Below, piece by piece: positions 53,212-62,246 of a stretch of 64,000 bases of DNA. Position numbers and translations under genes: made by a program. The DNA is from Prevotellaceae bacterium (GTDB taxonomy: Bacteria > Bacteroidota > Bacteroidia > Bacteroidales > Bacteroidaceae): contig JABZLB010000002.1 of NCBI GenBank assembly GCA_015256945.1, positions 1-64,000 on the forward strand, read 5' to 3'. The number at the start of each line of letters is the position of its first letter. Positions within the stretch are counted from its first letter, which is position 1. Under the pieces are notes generated by a model. It worked only from the letters and a program-made list of their open reading frames with translations, searched no databases and had not been told where the DNA came from.

Positions 53212-54579
53212 CTATGCGCCGTGTTTATCCGGCTGCAAGGCAACTTCTTCGCTCGAGAATTCAATGAAAGCCCCGCGCATAACCCATACTGTGGTTAAGA
53301 AAGCGAGCGTATCGCTCCACGCCTGGCACATTTCTACACCCTTAAGACCGAAGCATGTTGGAAGAATAATGACGAGAGGTATGAAGAAAATGCCTCTGCG
53401 GGCAGCTGCCAACAGGTTGGCACGCCATGGCTTGCGGCAAGTTTGCATCATCATGTTGCTAATCATGATGGTTGCACCAAAGGGTAATGTGGCCAGCTGC
53501 CAGCGCAAAGCCGTGCTGCCTACGGCAATAACCTCAGGGTCGTTTCGGAATATAGCTATAATTGTATCGGTGAAGGCGAATCCCCCTAACGTACAGACAA
53601 GCAGGAAGATTGTGCCCAAACGCACCGTAAACCAGAACCCTTCCCTGAGACGTTTATACAATTTTGCACCATAGCAAAAACCGCAAACGGGCTGAAATCC
53701 CTGCCCCAGACCTATGATAACAGCCATGATAAGCATGCAGACACGGTTTACAACCGACATGCCCGCAATGGCAGCATCGCCGTAATTGGCCGCAGCAAGG
53801 TTCAGAAGCATGGTTGAAATGGCCTCTAATCCCTGTCTTGAGAACGAAGGAGAGCCGCCATAAAAAATCTCCTTAAAGCCGTTGAGGCTGAATTTAAAGC
53901 TTGTCCAGCGAATAGGAATATTGCCTGCATGGTATGTCATGGCAAAAAGAATACAGAAACTTACTACCTGTCCGATGACTGTTGCAAGGGCTGCACCCGT
54001 AATGCCCATGCCGGCAGCGAATATCAAAACAGGGTCTAATACAACGTTTAATAAGGCTCCCGTAACAATGCCTACCATGGCATAGCGGGCATTTCCTTGC
54101 AGACGAAGCTGATTATTCAGCGTTAACGAGCTCATGAAAAAAGGCGCACCCAGGAAGATGATGCCCATGTAACGTTCGGTATAGGGCAGAATAGTAGGGG
54201 TACTGCCAAGCCCGAGCGCAATGGGTTGTAAAAGTAACAGCCCGATAATACACACGATACAGCCTGCAAAAAAACAGGAAAAGAATCCAAGCGATGCCAT
54301 ATTGCGGGCATTATCGTGCCGTTTTGCACCCAGCTCGCGCGAAATATAGTTGCCACTTCCGTGCCCGAAGAAGAAGCCTATGGCCTGCATCAGGAACATG
54401 GCTGTGAAAGTAATGCCTATGGCTGCCGTCGACTGGGTGTTGATATGACCCACAAAAAACGTATCGGCAATGTTGTAAAGGCTCGTAATGAGCATGCTGA
54501 TTATCGTAGGAACAGCCATTGTACCGATGACCTTTGGTATCGGTCCCTGTGTAAGAAAAGTGTAGTTATCTGTCTTCAA
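53212..54579 (-). CDS. MATE family efflux transporter
   Basis: 455 residues and 12 hydrophobic segments in two similar halves. TMAVPTIISMLITSLYNIADTFFVGHINTQSTAAIGITF is the usual MATE opening. Cation-driven export of drugs or metabolites. The start is TTG (TTGAAGACAGATAAC), because the conserved DNYTFLTQGPI begins right after it and no ATG lies upstream in frame. A TAATTTTG box (minus strand, 54602-54609) lies 23 bases upstream. Confidence 0.9.
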   Translation of the reverse strand: MKTDNYTFLTQGPIPKVIGTMAVPTIISMLITSLYNIADTFFVGHINTQSTAAIGITFTAMFLMQAIGFFFGHGSGNYISRELGAKRHDNARNMASLGFFSCFFAGCIVCIIGLLLLQPIALGLGSTPTILPYTERYMGIIFLGAPFFMSSLTLNNQLRLQGNARYAMVGIVTGALLNVVLDPVLIFAAGMGITGAALATVIGQVVSFCILFAMTYHAGNIPIRWTSFKFSLNGFKEIFYGGSPSFSRQGLEAISTMLLNLAAANYGDAAIAGMSVVNRVCMLIMAVIIGLGQGFQPVCGFCYGAKLYKRLREGFWFTVRLGTIFLLVCTLGGFAFTDTIIAIFRNDPEVIAVGSTALRWQLATLPFGATIMISNMMMQTCRKPWRANLLAAARRGIFFIPLVIILPTCFGLKGVEMCQAWSDTLAFLTTVWVMRGAFIEFSSEEVALQPDKHGA

Positions 54580-54875
54580 AACATTTGCCTGTTGATGTTT
54601 GCAAAATTAAATAAAAATGGGCAAACATAGTTATTAATCAGTGTTTTTTAGGTTTTAGCTGTATATTTCTTGATGTATTATGAGGCGTCATACCTCTGTT
54701 TGTGTTTCAGTATCAGAGTAATTATCTGTAAAAATAATTCTGAATTTTCAGGGTTGAAATTGCAATCGTTTTAGCATAATTACGAAAGGGTAAACATGTT
54801 CTGATGTACTTTCAGTAGTTGACATCTTATTTGTTTTACCTTCCAAATGTCTGTTTTTCCCCTTTACGGCACTAT

Positions 54876-54963
54876 CGTCTTCCCTTTACGATGTAATCGT
54901 CTCACCTTTACGACGTAATCGTCTCACCTTTACGATGTAATCGTCTCGCCTTTACGATGTAAT
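54876..54963. repeat. 22-base tandem array, four units
   Basis: Units start at 54876, 54898, 54920 and 54942; the shared core is CCTTTACGATGTAATCGTCT (one unit has GACG). A degenerate unit precedes at about 54855. Copies differ at only 1-3 bases. Confidence 0.92.
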
Positions 54964-55369
54964 GATGAAGCAAAAGTGCCGAAAAGGGAGGATGGTCAGA
55001 ACAGAAAATCATAGATTTGTTGTTGTTAGAAATGTTTGTCTGACAAATTTTCTGATCATTTTTATATGCTATCCAGTCTGTTATTACGTCGTAAATAGCC
55101 CCCAAAACAGATAAAAAAGTCATTACTTTTATATAAAAAATTACATAACTATCTGTGTATTAGCTATTTATCAAAGTTGCCCATTTTGCGCGTATTTGCA
55201 GCCAACAGGTTATCTTCATGTAAATATCGCAGCCACAGAGAGGTGTTTGTAATATTATTTCATAAAGCAGAGCCACAAAATTTACTTGTTGTTCGCTGGA
55301 ATTCCATTCCGTGGAAGTGAATCAGAATGAATAAAAGTACAAAGCTGGTACAATACGAATTTATTTCGT

Positions 55370-55377
55370 TAACTTTG
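55370..55377 (+). promoter_or_regulatory. -7 box of the acyltransferase gene
   Basis: TAACTTTG, 28 bases before the ATG; no clear -33. Confidence 0.5.
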
Positions 55378-55405
55378 TTGTCTGAACCTGAAAACAGAAT
55401 AGAAT

Positions 55406-56590
55406 ATGTTGCAAAATGACCTTTGTCTAGCCTCAAAACCCCGTTATGAAATACTCGATGGGCTTCGAGGGGTAGCCGCTATGATGGTAATTGTGTTTCA
55501 TTGCTTTGAAACTTATATTCCCCTTATAGGCACTCAAATTATCAATCATGGTTATCTGGCAGTCGATTTCTTTTTTATTCTTTCTGGCTTCGTGATCGGA
55601 TATGCTTACAATGACCGTTGGAACAGCATGACTACATGGGGCTTTTTTAAACGTCGTCTGGTGCGTCTTCATCCCATGGTTGTGGCAGGAACGTTATGGG
55701 GTGCTGCCCTTTTCTTTTTTGCAGCAGGCAATTATTTCCCTGCAATTATTCAAACGCCGGCATGGAAATTCGGGCTTTGTATATGGCTTGCACTGCTGAT
55801 GATACCCTGCCCTACGGGTCTGGATATACGTGGCTGGAGTGAAACCAATCCGCTAAACGGCCCAAACTGGTCGCTCACATTTGAGTATATCGGGAATATT
55901 CTCTATGCCTTGATTCTGAGACGGCTGCCTGTTGTGGTGCTTGGTATATTGTGTTTGTGCAGTATTTTCTTTACACTCGACCTTACATTGGGGTGGGATG
56001 TTTTTCATTTGCTGCCTCACGGACCACAGTATACCGTCATTGGCGGATGGAGCATTACGCCTGATCAGCTGTACATAGGCTTTACACGTCTGGGCTATCC
56101 TTTCCTTTGCGGATTACTGTTGTCGCGTATTCTGCCTGCCCGCATGTTACCGTCTAACCCCGGTGGCAGCTATATGGGAATACGTGGAGGCTTTTGGTGG
56201 GCATCGATAATGCTCGTGATTATATTTTCTATGCCTATGATTGGCAGAGAACGAGGGTTTGCCGACGGACTGTATCAGGCTGTTTGTATTATCGTTTTGT
56301 TTCCCGTTGTAGTGCTTGTTGGTGCCGGAAGCAAGACAACCGATAAGCGAAGCAAGGCATGGTGCGAGCTTTTAGGAGCAGTTTCCTATCCGCTTTATAT
56401 TACCCATTACCCGTTGATGTATATGCAAATGGCTTGGTTTGAACGCCATAAAGATGCTCCTTTGTGGATACATATTTCGGTAAATGTGGGCGTTGTGCTC
56501 GTGTCGGTATGCGTAGCGTGGGCTTTTCTAAAGCTCTATGACGAGCCAACGAGAGCGTGGCTCGCCAAAAAGCTATCAGGCAGACGATAG
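55406..56590 (+). CDS. Acyltransferase 3 family membrane protein
   Basis: 394 residues with about 10 membrane segments. The opening YEILDGLRGVAAMMVIVFHCFETY carries the conserved catalytic-type His of the acyltransferase-3 family (OafA/NodX type), and DFFFILSGFVIGYAY follows. Such enzymes O-acetylate or otherwise acylate surface glycans and peptidoglycan. Substrate unknown. It is a single gene, convergent with the NUDIX gene. Confidence 0.9.
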   Translation: MLQNDLCLASKPRYEILDGLRGVAAMMVIVFHCFETYIPLIGTQIINHGYLAVDFFFILSGFVIGYAYNDRWNSMTTWGFFKRRLVRLHPMVVAGTLWGAALFFFAAGNYFPAIIQTPAWKFGLCIWLALLMIPCPTGLDIRGWSETNPLNGPNWSLTFEYIGNILYALILRRLPVVVLGILCLCSIFFTLDLTLGWDVFHLLPHGPQYTVIGGWSITPDQLYIGFTRLGYPFLCGLLLSRILPARMLPSNPGGSYMGIRGGFWWASIMLVIIFSMPMIGRERGFADGLYQAVCIIVLFPVVVLVGAGSKTTDKRSKAWCELLGAVSYPLYITHYPLMYMQMAWFERHKDAPLWIHISVNVGVVLVSVCVAWAFLKLYDEPTRAWLAKKLSGRR

Positions 56591-56628
56591 TATGTTTTTA
56601 GTTTTGTCGGTATAACGATAAAACCTTA

Positions 56629-57159
56629 TTAAATAATACGGGCGTTTAATTTAAGAAATTGCTCAACACCCTGCCTGATAGATGTCAGGCCAAAGCAAGC
56701 AGGATTAACCTCGTTAAGGGGTATCCAACGAAAGCTTGCGGCATCGTCGCAAGCCTTTGCTTGTTGATAGTTGGAAGCACGGCAGAGGAAAAACAGGTCG
56801 AGCGTGTGCACGTCGAAACCCGAATAGGGATAGATGTTGGGGCGACTGAACAGATATTGCATATCGGTAACATTGAGGTTCGTCTCCTCTTTCACCTCAC
56901 GCGCAATGCCTTGCTCGGCTGTTTCGTCCATGTCGCTGAAGCCACCAGGCAGGTCGTACGTGCCTTTGGCAGGTTCTTGTTTACGCACAACAACAAGCAA
57001 TTCGTTATTTTCGTTCAGAATAAAGGCCGCTGTGGCTGCGCTTGGATTGAGATAATAAACAAAGCCACAATCGTTACAGCGTTTGCTTTTGGGGTCGTTG
57101 ACATTGAAATTACTGCTGCCGCACGCAGGGCAATGGGTGAAAAGTGTTAATGGGTGCAT
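56629..57159 (-). CDS. NUDIX hydrolase with N-terminal zinc ribbon
   Basis: 176 residues. Zinc ligands Cys10, Cys13, Cys28 and Cys31 (CPAC, CNDC), then the Nudix box GGFSDMDETAEQGIAREVKEET (about 72-93) with Arg87, Glu88, Glu91 and Glu92 for metal binding. The zinc ribbon plus Nudix layout resembles NudC-like NADH/deNADding hydrolases, though this protein is shorter than NudC. ATG at 57159. Confidence 0.9.
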   Translation of the reverse strand: MHPLTLFTHCPACGSSNFNVNDPKSKRCNDCGFVYYLNPSAATAAFILNENNELLVVVRKQEPAKGTYDLPGGFSDMDETAEQGIAREVKEETNLNVTDMQYLFSRPNIYPYSGFDVHTLDLFFLCRASNYQQAKACDDAASFRWIPLNEVNPACFGLTSIRQGVEQFLKLNARII

Positions 57160-57164
57160 GGTTT

Positions 57165-57210
57165 AAAGAAAAAGGGCAAGCCGCAATCGTTGTGCAGCTT
57201 GCCTTTATAT
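57165..57210 (-). terminator. Terminator of the thioredoxin-like lipoprotein gene
   Basis: AAAGGGCAAGC (57171-57181) pairs with GCTTGCCTTT (57197-57206); T-rich tail on the minus strand. Confidence 0.75.
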
Positions 57211-57280
57211 TTTATTGATTTTTGATGTCTTCAGCCGGTTTACAGGCAACGGCTGCTTTGTGTTTGTTCAATATGAGGCC

Positions 57281-58450
57281 TTAAAGCATGCTGTTAATGG
57301 CAGCGTCAAGGTCGCTAATCTGTGCGTCGCGTTTCTGTAAAACATTCTGACGATCGATGAGGAAGAAAGTGGGTACCGTCTGAACGTTATACTGTGCAGC
57401 GTATGAAGAGCCGGTGCCGGCATCGTCATGTACACATATCCATGGCAGAGCCGCTACGCTTTCCTTCCAGAAATGCTCGTCAGGATCGAGGCTGACCTGA
57501 TAAATTTCCAGTCCGCGAGCATGATATTTATTGTATATTTCGCGCAGCTTCATGATGCGCGCCGTACTGCCTTGTGATGCAAATACGTGGAAATCGAGCA
57601 GTACAACCTTGCCTTTCAGGCTCGTTAACTTGCGCACATTTCCCTTATTGTCGGGCAAGGCTATTTCAATAATTCCCGATGTATTCACCTTGTTGGCATC
57701 AATTGTCTGGTTGCGTTCAGCCTGAATGATGCGTATGTTCTTTAGGCCTTCAATAGCAATGTTGTGCAGATTCTTGCCACGTTCCGACCCGGGATAATAG
57801 GTATCCCAGCTCGTTGCCACGGCCGCGAATACCTGAACATCCTCTTTTTTGCTCCGCGGATCGAAGATAAGAGCCGTCTGATTGCCTATATAGATAGTCT
57901 GAAACAATGCGTAATAAGCATAGGCACGCATGGGCTCCTTGTAAATATACTGCATTTTTACCGTATTCTTATAGGCATCGAGCAGGTGCTGTATGCTGTC
58001 ACCTTCAGCCTGATACGGTATGTTGGGGTTGTTTACAAGAGCATTAATCTGACCCTGAAGGTTCATTTGCATGAGGGCCAGCTCCTTAATCTTTGCACAT
58101 TCATTGGAACCTTCTACATCGTATTGCGACGACATCGTTGGATAAGAAGCCTTTACAGTAATGTTTTCTGTGGAGTCGACGGCAATGTTTATAATCTGGT
58201 TTGCAATGCGAAGACGATAGAATTCAGGGTTCTTGGGAGCTTTCTCATTGAACGAAAATGAACCATCTTCGCCAAGTTTTACGGAGTCGACCGTGACAGG
58301 TCCGTTCAGACTCATATTCTCAAAATACAATAACGAGTCTTTCGCATTGCTGATGTTTCCTGACAAATGAAACTTTTTTCCTGTACAGGAAGCTAAGAAA
58401 AGCGCAGCCATCATGATGGCTCCTAAGGAGAATAAGCGTGATATTTTCAT
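57281..58450 (-). CDS. Thioredoxin-fold lipoprotein with DUF4369 domain and no CxxC
   Basis: 389 residues. Lipoprotein signal with LASC (Cys22). A DUF4369-type beta domain covers about 27-115, a helical middle about 115-245, and a TlpA-like fold about 255-389. In VVLLDFHVFASQGSTARIMKL both redox cysteines are replaced by serine (Ser292 and Ser295), while the cis-Pro in VQTVPTFFLID is kept. So the fold persists but disulfide chemistry should be lost; it may be a binding or scaffold protein. Own full promoter, divergent from pnp. Confidence 0.87.
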   Translation of the reverse strand: MKISRLFSLGAIMMAALFLASCTGKKFHLSGNISNAKDSLLYFENMSLNGPVTVDSVKLGEDGSFSFNEKAPKNPEFYRLRIANQIINIAVDSTENITVKASYPTMSSQYDVEGSNECAKIKELALMQMNLQGQINALVNNPNIPYQAEGDSIQHLLDAYKNTVKMQYIYKEPMRAYAYYALFQTIYIGNQTALIFDPRSKKEDVQVFAAVATSWDTYYPGSERGKNLHNIAIEGLKNIRIIQAERNQTIDANKVNTSGIIEIALPDNKGNVRKLTSLKGKVVLLDFHVFASQGSTARIMKLREIYNKYHARGLEIYQVSLDPDEHFWKESVAALPWICVHDDAGTGSSYAAQYNVQTVPTFFLIDRQNVLQKRDAQISDLDAAINSML

Positions 58451-58476
58451 TTCAATAAGATTTCTTTTGATGATTG

Positions 58477-58507
58477 CAAAGATACAGCTAATCAGTAAAA
58501 AAACAAA
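58477..58507 (-). promoter_or_regulatory. Promoter of the thioredoxin-like lipoprotein gene
   Basis: On the minus strand: TTTG (58504-58507), 19 bases, TATCTTTG (58477-58484). Confidence 0.8.
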
Positions 58508-58547
58508 AAATATATATGTTTTCTTCTTATCTCTCGTTTTAAATAGG

Positions 58548-58555
58548 TATCTTTG
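58548..58555 (+). promoter_or_regulatory. -7 box of pnp
   Basis: TATCTTTG, 54 bases before the ATG; -33 not clear. Divergent from the promoter at 58477-58507. Confidence 0.55.
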
Positions 58556-58609
58556 CCCCGATTTCTATATTTAAGATGTAAGTCAAAACAATAATTTTTT
58601 TAGATTTAG

Positions 58610-60943
58610 ATGAACGTAATTACAAAATCTGTCCAGTTGCCTGATGGAAGAACCATCACGATTGAGACAGGAAAGGTTGCCAAACAGGCTGACGGTTCTG
58701 TGGTTCTTCGTATGAACAATACAGTGCTGTTGGCTACTGTTACCGCAGCCAAAGAAGCTGTTCCAGGTACCGATTTCATGCCGGTAACTGTTGATTACAG
58801 AGAGAAGTATTATGCAACGGGCCGTTTTCCAGGAGGTTTTACCAAGCGCGAAGGTAAAGCAAGTGACGAAGAAATCCTCACATCGCGTCTTGTAGACCGT
58901 GCTCTTCGTCCGTTGTTCCCATCAGATTATCACAGCGAAGTTTTTGTACAGATTATGCTTTTGTCGTCTGATGGTGTTGACCAGCCGGACGCATTGGCAG
59001 GCTTTGCCGCTTCGGCTGCAATGGCTTGCTCTACTATTCCTTTCGAACATACTATATCAGAGTGTCGTGTTGCTCGCATAAACGGTGAATATGTCATCAA
59101 TCCAACCTTCGAACAAATGAAGGATTCGGATCTCGATATCATGGTAGGCTGCACAAAAGATAACCTGATGATGGTTGAAGGTGAGATGAGTGAGGTATCT
59201 GAACAGGACCTTATCGGAGCGCTTAAAGCCGCTCAAGAGGCTATCATTCCGATGTGCGAGCTGCAGGATGAGCTTGCAAAGGAACTGGGAACAGATAAGA
59301 AACGCGAATACAACGACGAAATAAACGACGAGGATTTACGTAAGCAAATCCACGCCGAACTATATAATCCGGTTTACGAAGTTAATCGTAAAGCTCTGCC
59401 GAAACAGGAGCGTAACGATGCCTTTGACAAAATACTGGCCGACTTCTTAGAGAAGTATGACGCTGCCCACACTGAGCTTTCGGAGGAAGAACTCGAAGAA
59501 AAGCACGCTGAAGCAGGCCGTTATTACGGCGACGTTATGCGCGATGCCATGCGCCGTTGCATATTGGATGAGGGCGTCCGTATGGATGGAAGACAGACCG
59601 TTGACATCCGTCCTATCTGGTCAGAAGTGTCTACTCTTCCCATGCCTCACGGCTCAGCCATCTTCCAGCGCGGCGAAACCATGTCGCTTGCCACATGTAC
59701 TCTCGGTACAAAGATGGATGAAAAGCTCGTTGACGGCGCTGTAAGCAGAGGCTATCAAAAGTTCCTTCTCCACTACAATTTCCCACCATTCTCTACCGGT
59801 GAGGCCAAATCGCAGCGAGGTGTAGGCCGTCGTGAGATCGGACATGGCCACTTAGCATGGCGCGCTTTAAAGGGACAGATTCCCGCAGACTTTCCTTATA
59901 CCGTTCGCGTTGTGAGCGATATTCTCGAGTCTAACGGTTCTTCTTCTATGGCAAGTGTGTGTGGAGGAACCCTCGCTATGATGGATGCGGGTGTACCTAT
60001 CAACAAACCTGTGTCAGGAATAGCCATGGGATTGATCAAGAATCCGGGAGAAGACAAGTATGCTATCCTCAGTGACATCCTTGGAGATGAGGACCATCTT
60101 GGCGACATGGACTTTAAAACCACCGGTACTAAGGACGGTTTGACTGCTACACAAATGGATATTAAGTGTGACGGACTGTCGTTTGATATTATCGAAAAGG
60201 CTCTTATGCAGGCCAAGGCAGGTCGTGAACATATCATGAATGAGATGATGAAGACCATCTCTGAGCCTCGTAAGGAAATGAAACCACAGGTACCTCGTAT
60301 CGTAAGTATTGACATTCCCAAAGAGTTTATCGGTGCAGTTATTGGCCCTGGTGGAAAGATTATCCAGCAGATGCAGGAAGATACGGGCGCTACTATCACC
60401 ATTGAGGAGGCTGATGGTAAGGGGCATGTACAGATCTCTGCACCCAACAAGGATAGCATTGATGCAGCAATGGCCAAGATAAAAGGCATTGTAGCACTGC
60501 CCGAAGTAGGCGAAACATACGATGGTGTTGTAAAAAGCATCATGCCTTATGGCTGTTTTGTTGAGATTCTTCCTGGTAAAGAAGGACTTCTCCACATCTC
60601 AGAGATAGAATGGAGACGTTTGGAAAGTGTCGAAGATGCAGGCATTAAGGAAGGTGATCACATCGAAGTGAAGTTGCTTGAAATAGATGGAAAGACTGGT
60701 AAATACAAGTTATCGCATCGCGTTTTACTTGAAAAGCCCGAGGGTTATGTAGAGCGTGAACGCCGTCCAAGGCGCGAAGGTGACCGTCGTCCTCGCCGTG
60801 AGGGAGAACGTCCACGTCGTGATGACCATCGCGAAGAGCGCGGAGAGTATCGTCCTCGTCGTTTTGAGCACCATGAAAATGAGCACCAGGACGAGCCGAA
60901 AGACTTCTCAACTGAACTCGATAACAACAACGATATTGAATAA
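58610..60943 (+). CDS. pnp: Polyribonucleotide nucleotidyltransferase (PNPase)
   Basis: 3'-5' phosphorolytic exoribonuclease of the RNA degradosome. 777 residues: two RNase PH domains (the first begins VQLPDGRTITIETGKVAKQADGSVVLR; the second has GRREIGHGHLAWRAL and TKDGLTATQMDIK), a KH domain (IPKEFIGAVIGPGGKIIQQMQ), an S1 domain (GVVKSIMPYGCFVEILPGKEGLLHIS), and an Arg/Glu-rich tail of about 60 residues (RRPRREGDRRPRREGE) unlike the E. coli enzyme. The tail may bind RNA or partners. Own promoter and terminator. Confidence 0.95.
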   Translation: MNVITKSVQLPDGRTITIETGKVAKQADGSVVLRMNNTVLLATVTAAKEAVPGTDFMPVTVDYREKYYATGRFPGGFTKREGKASDEEILTSRLVDRALRPLFPSDYHSEVFVQIMLLSSDGVDQPDALAGFAASAAMACSTIPFEHTISECRVARINGEYVINPTFEQMKDSDLDIMVGCTKDNLMMVEGEMSEVSEQDLIGALKAAQEAIIPMCELQDELAKELGTDKKREYNDEINDEDLRKQIHAELYNPVYEVNRKALPKQERNDAFDKILADFLEKYDAAHTELSEEELEEKHAEAGRYYGDVMRDAMRRCILDEGVRMDGRQTVDIRPIWSEVSTLPMPHGSAIFQRGETMSLATCTLGTKMDEKLVDGAVSRGYQKFLLHYNFPPFSTGEAKSQRGVGRREIGHGHLAWRALKGQIPADFPYTVRVVSDILESNGSSSMASVCGGTLAMMDAGVPINKPVSGIAMGLIKNPGEDKYAILSDILGDEDHLGDMDFKTTGTKDGLTATQMDIKCDGLSFDIIEKALMQAKAGREHIMNEMMKTISEPRKEMKPQVPRIVSIDIPKEFIGAVIGPGGKIIQQMQEDTGATITIEEADGKGHVQISAPNKDSIDAAMAKIKGIVALPEVGETYDGVVKSIMPYGCFVEILPGKEGLLHISEIEWRRLESVEDAGIKEGDHIEVKLLEIDGKTGKYKLSHRVLLEKPEGYVERERRPRREGDRRPRREGERPRRDDHREERGEYRPRRFEHHENEHQDEPKDFSTELDNNNDIE

Positions 60944-60995
60944 AATAGCTATCATTGCACCGCCGCTTTTGCGCGTAGGTTTGCAAATCGTATAG

Positions 60996-61034
60996 AAAAG
61001 GCCCTGCCAGAACGTTATCTGGTGGGGCCTTTTT
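60996..61034 (+). terminator. Terminator of pnp
   Basis: AAAAGGCCCTGCCAGA pairs with TCTGGTGGGGCCTTTT (with G-U pairs), then T. Confidence 0.88.
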
Positions 61035-61067
61035 ATGTGTAAAGAAAAGCGTTTATATGAGATTTGT

Positions 61068-61199
61068 AGTTAAGTTTCTTTCAGTAGTTAAGGAGTTTTT
61101 GATTAGTAGTTATGGAGTTGAAGGGAGTTATGAAGTTAAGTCTCTTTCAGTAGCTAAGGAGTTTTCTTTCAGTATTTAGGGAGTTAAAAGTAGTTATGG
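61068..61199. repeat. Degenerate 22-base tandem array, six units
   Basis: Units start at 61068, 61090, 61112, 61134, 61156 and 61178. They share GGAGTT or AGTTAAG near the start and AGTAGTT near the end. Units 1 and 4, and 2 and 5, are nearly the same, giving a 66-base higher order. It fills the gap after pnp; no gene seen there. Confidence 0.8.
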
Positions 61200-61341
61200 A
61201 GTTAAGACATTACTCCATAGTTCAGAAAGAAAAGGGGTAGGCGAGTGAAGTTATTTGCAAGGGGTGTTAGTAAATTAAGAAGCAAGTAATGGAAAGAATA
61301 GAGGAAGAGGTAAAAAAAAACTTATTTAACGGCAATACAAA

Positions 61342-61372
61342 TACAGGCTTCCACATATAAAGGAAGCCTGTA
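61342..61372 (-). terminator. Hairpin after the CPBP gene
   Basis: An 11-bp perfect stem TACAGGCTTCC with GGAAGCCTGTA. The T-run on the minus strand is weak. Confidence 0.65.
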
Positions 61373-61412
61373 AACAAATAATCAATAAAGTTTTTAGAAA
61401 GGGTGTGATGCG

Positions 61413-62246
61413 TTATTCGGCCCGCTTTAAACGCAGGTTTAGCTGAAGCAATGCAGGCAGGAAGATGAGCATTGAGCAAAGCAATCCCATCCACATCAGA
61501 CGTTCGTTACCGTGGAAGAGGTCGATAAGTTTGCCGTCGTTCATCTGTGGAAGAAGATTAAACATTACATAAGCCACCGTGTTATTGACACAATGGAATA
61601 CAATGCCCGGAATAATCGACCGTGTTCTATAATACATCCAGCCTAAGATAAGCCCCATCAGTGCTGCATGTATAAACTGTGGTACGTTACCATGCACGCC
61701 TCCAAAGATAAGTGCCGAGGCGATAATGGCTGCCCAATGCCACCTTTCGTCACTCATATCCAGCAAGCGTCGCAGTACGGCACCGCGGAAAACCACCTCT
61801 TCGGCCACAGCCGAAACAATGCCAATAGCCACATATCCCAGCGGTTCGCGCATAATATCTTCGAACAATTGTTCCATGGCTTTGGGCATGGTATATTGTA
61901 TTTGTTCGATAACCCACTCAGAAGGCAGGATAGAACCCAGCGCAGCCGCAGCTACCCATAACAATACAAACCATGGCCTGCCAGCTATCCAGGTACGCGA
62001 TACGGGCGTCCACTTGCGCCATATAAACCAGCAAATGCTGGACATACCGAAGAGAACGCTTACTGCTGCCATCATTTTTCCCGTTAGCCGAGGTTCCTGT
62101 TGCAGACATTGCAGCGCATCATGAATCGTCTTTCCCTCTATATAAGCAGCAACAAACTGTACGAAATAAACAAAGAATAGTTGTATTAAAAAGAAGACGA
62201 TAACGTAGAAAACGACATCCAAAAAGTCACGAACGTTTTTATTCAT
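61413..62246 (-). CDS. CPBP family intramembrane metalloprotease
   Basis: 277 residues from the ATG at 62246 (MNKNVRDFLDVVFYVIVFF); the longer frame starts at TTG. Six to eight hydrophobic segments. The family motifs are present: EEVVFRGAVLRRL (EExxxR), FGGVHGN (FxxxH) and HCVNNTVAYVMF. These Abi/CaaX-like proteins cleave within membranes; in bacteria some protect against bacteriocins. Its start overlaps the end of ribF by 8 bases, so the two are translationally coupled. Confidence 0.9.
   Translation of the reverse strand: MNKNVRDFLDVVFYVIVFFLIQLFFVYFVQFVAAYIEGKTIHDALQCLQQEPRLTGKMMAAVSVLFGMSSICWFIWRKWTPVSRTWIAGRPWFVLLWVAAAALGSILPSEWVIEQIQYTMPKAMEQLFEDIMREPLGYVAIGIVSAVAEEVVFRGAVLRRLLDMSDERWHWAAIIASALIFGGVHGNVPQFIHAALMGLILGWMYYRTRSIIPGIVFHCVNNTVAYVMFNLLPQMNDGKLIDLFHGNERLMWMGLLCSMLIFLPALLQLNLRLKRAE

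Larger units (their letters stand above)
54580..55405. other. Long intergenic gap between MATE and acyltransferase, 826 bp
   Basis: Divergent gap. Holds a -7 box for each gene and the 22-base tandem array at 54876-54963. No convincing gene or RNA is seen; the rest is AT-rich with short A and T runs. Confidence 0.5.

Noticed and set aside
54876..54963. CRISPR array
   Set aside because: Units are contiguous without unique spacers, and there are no cas genes.
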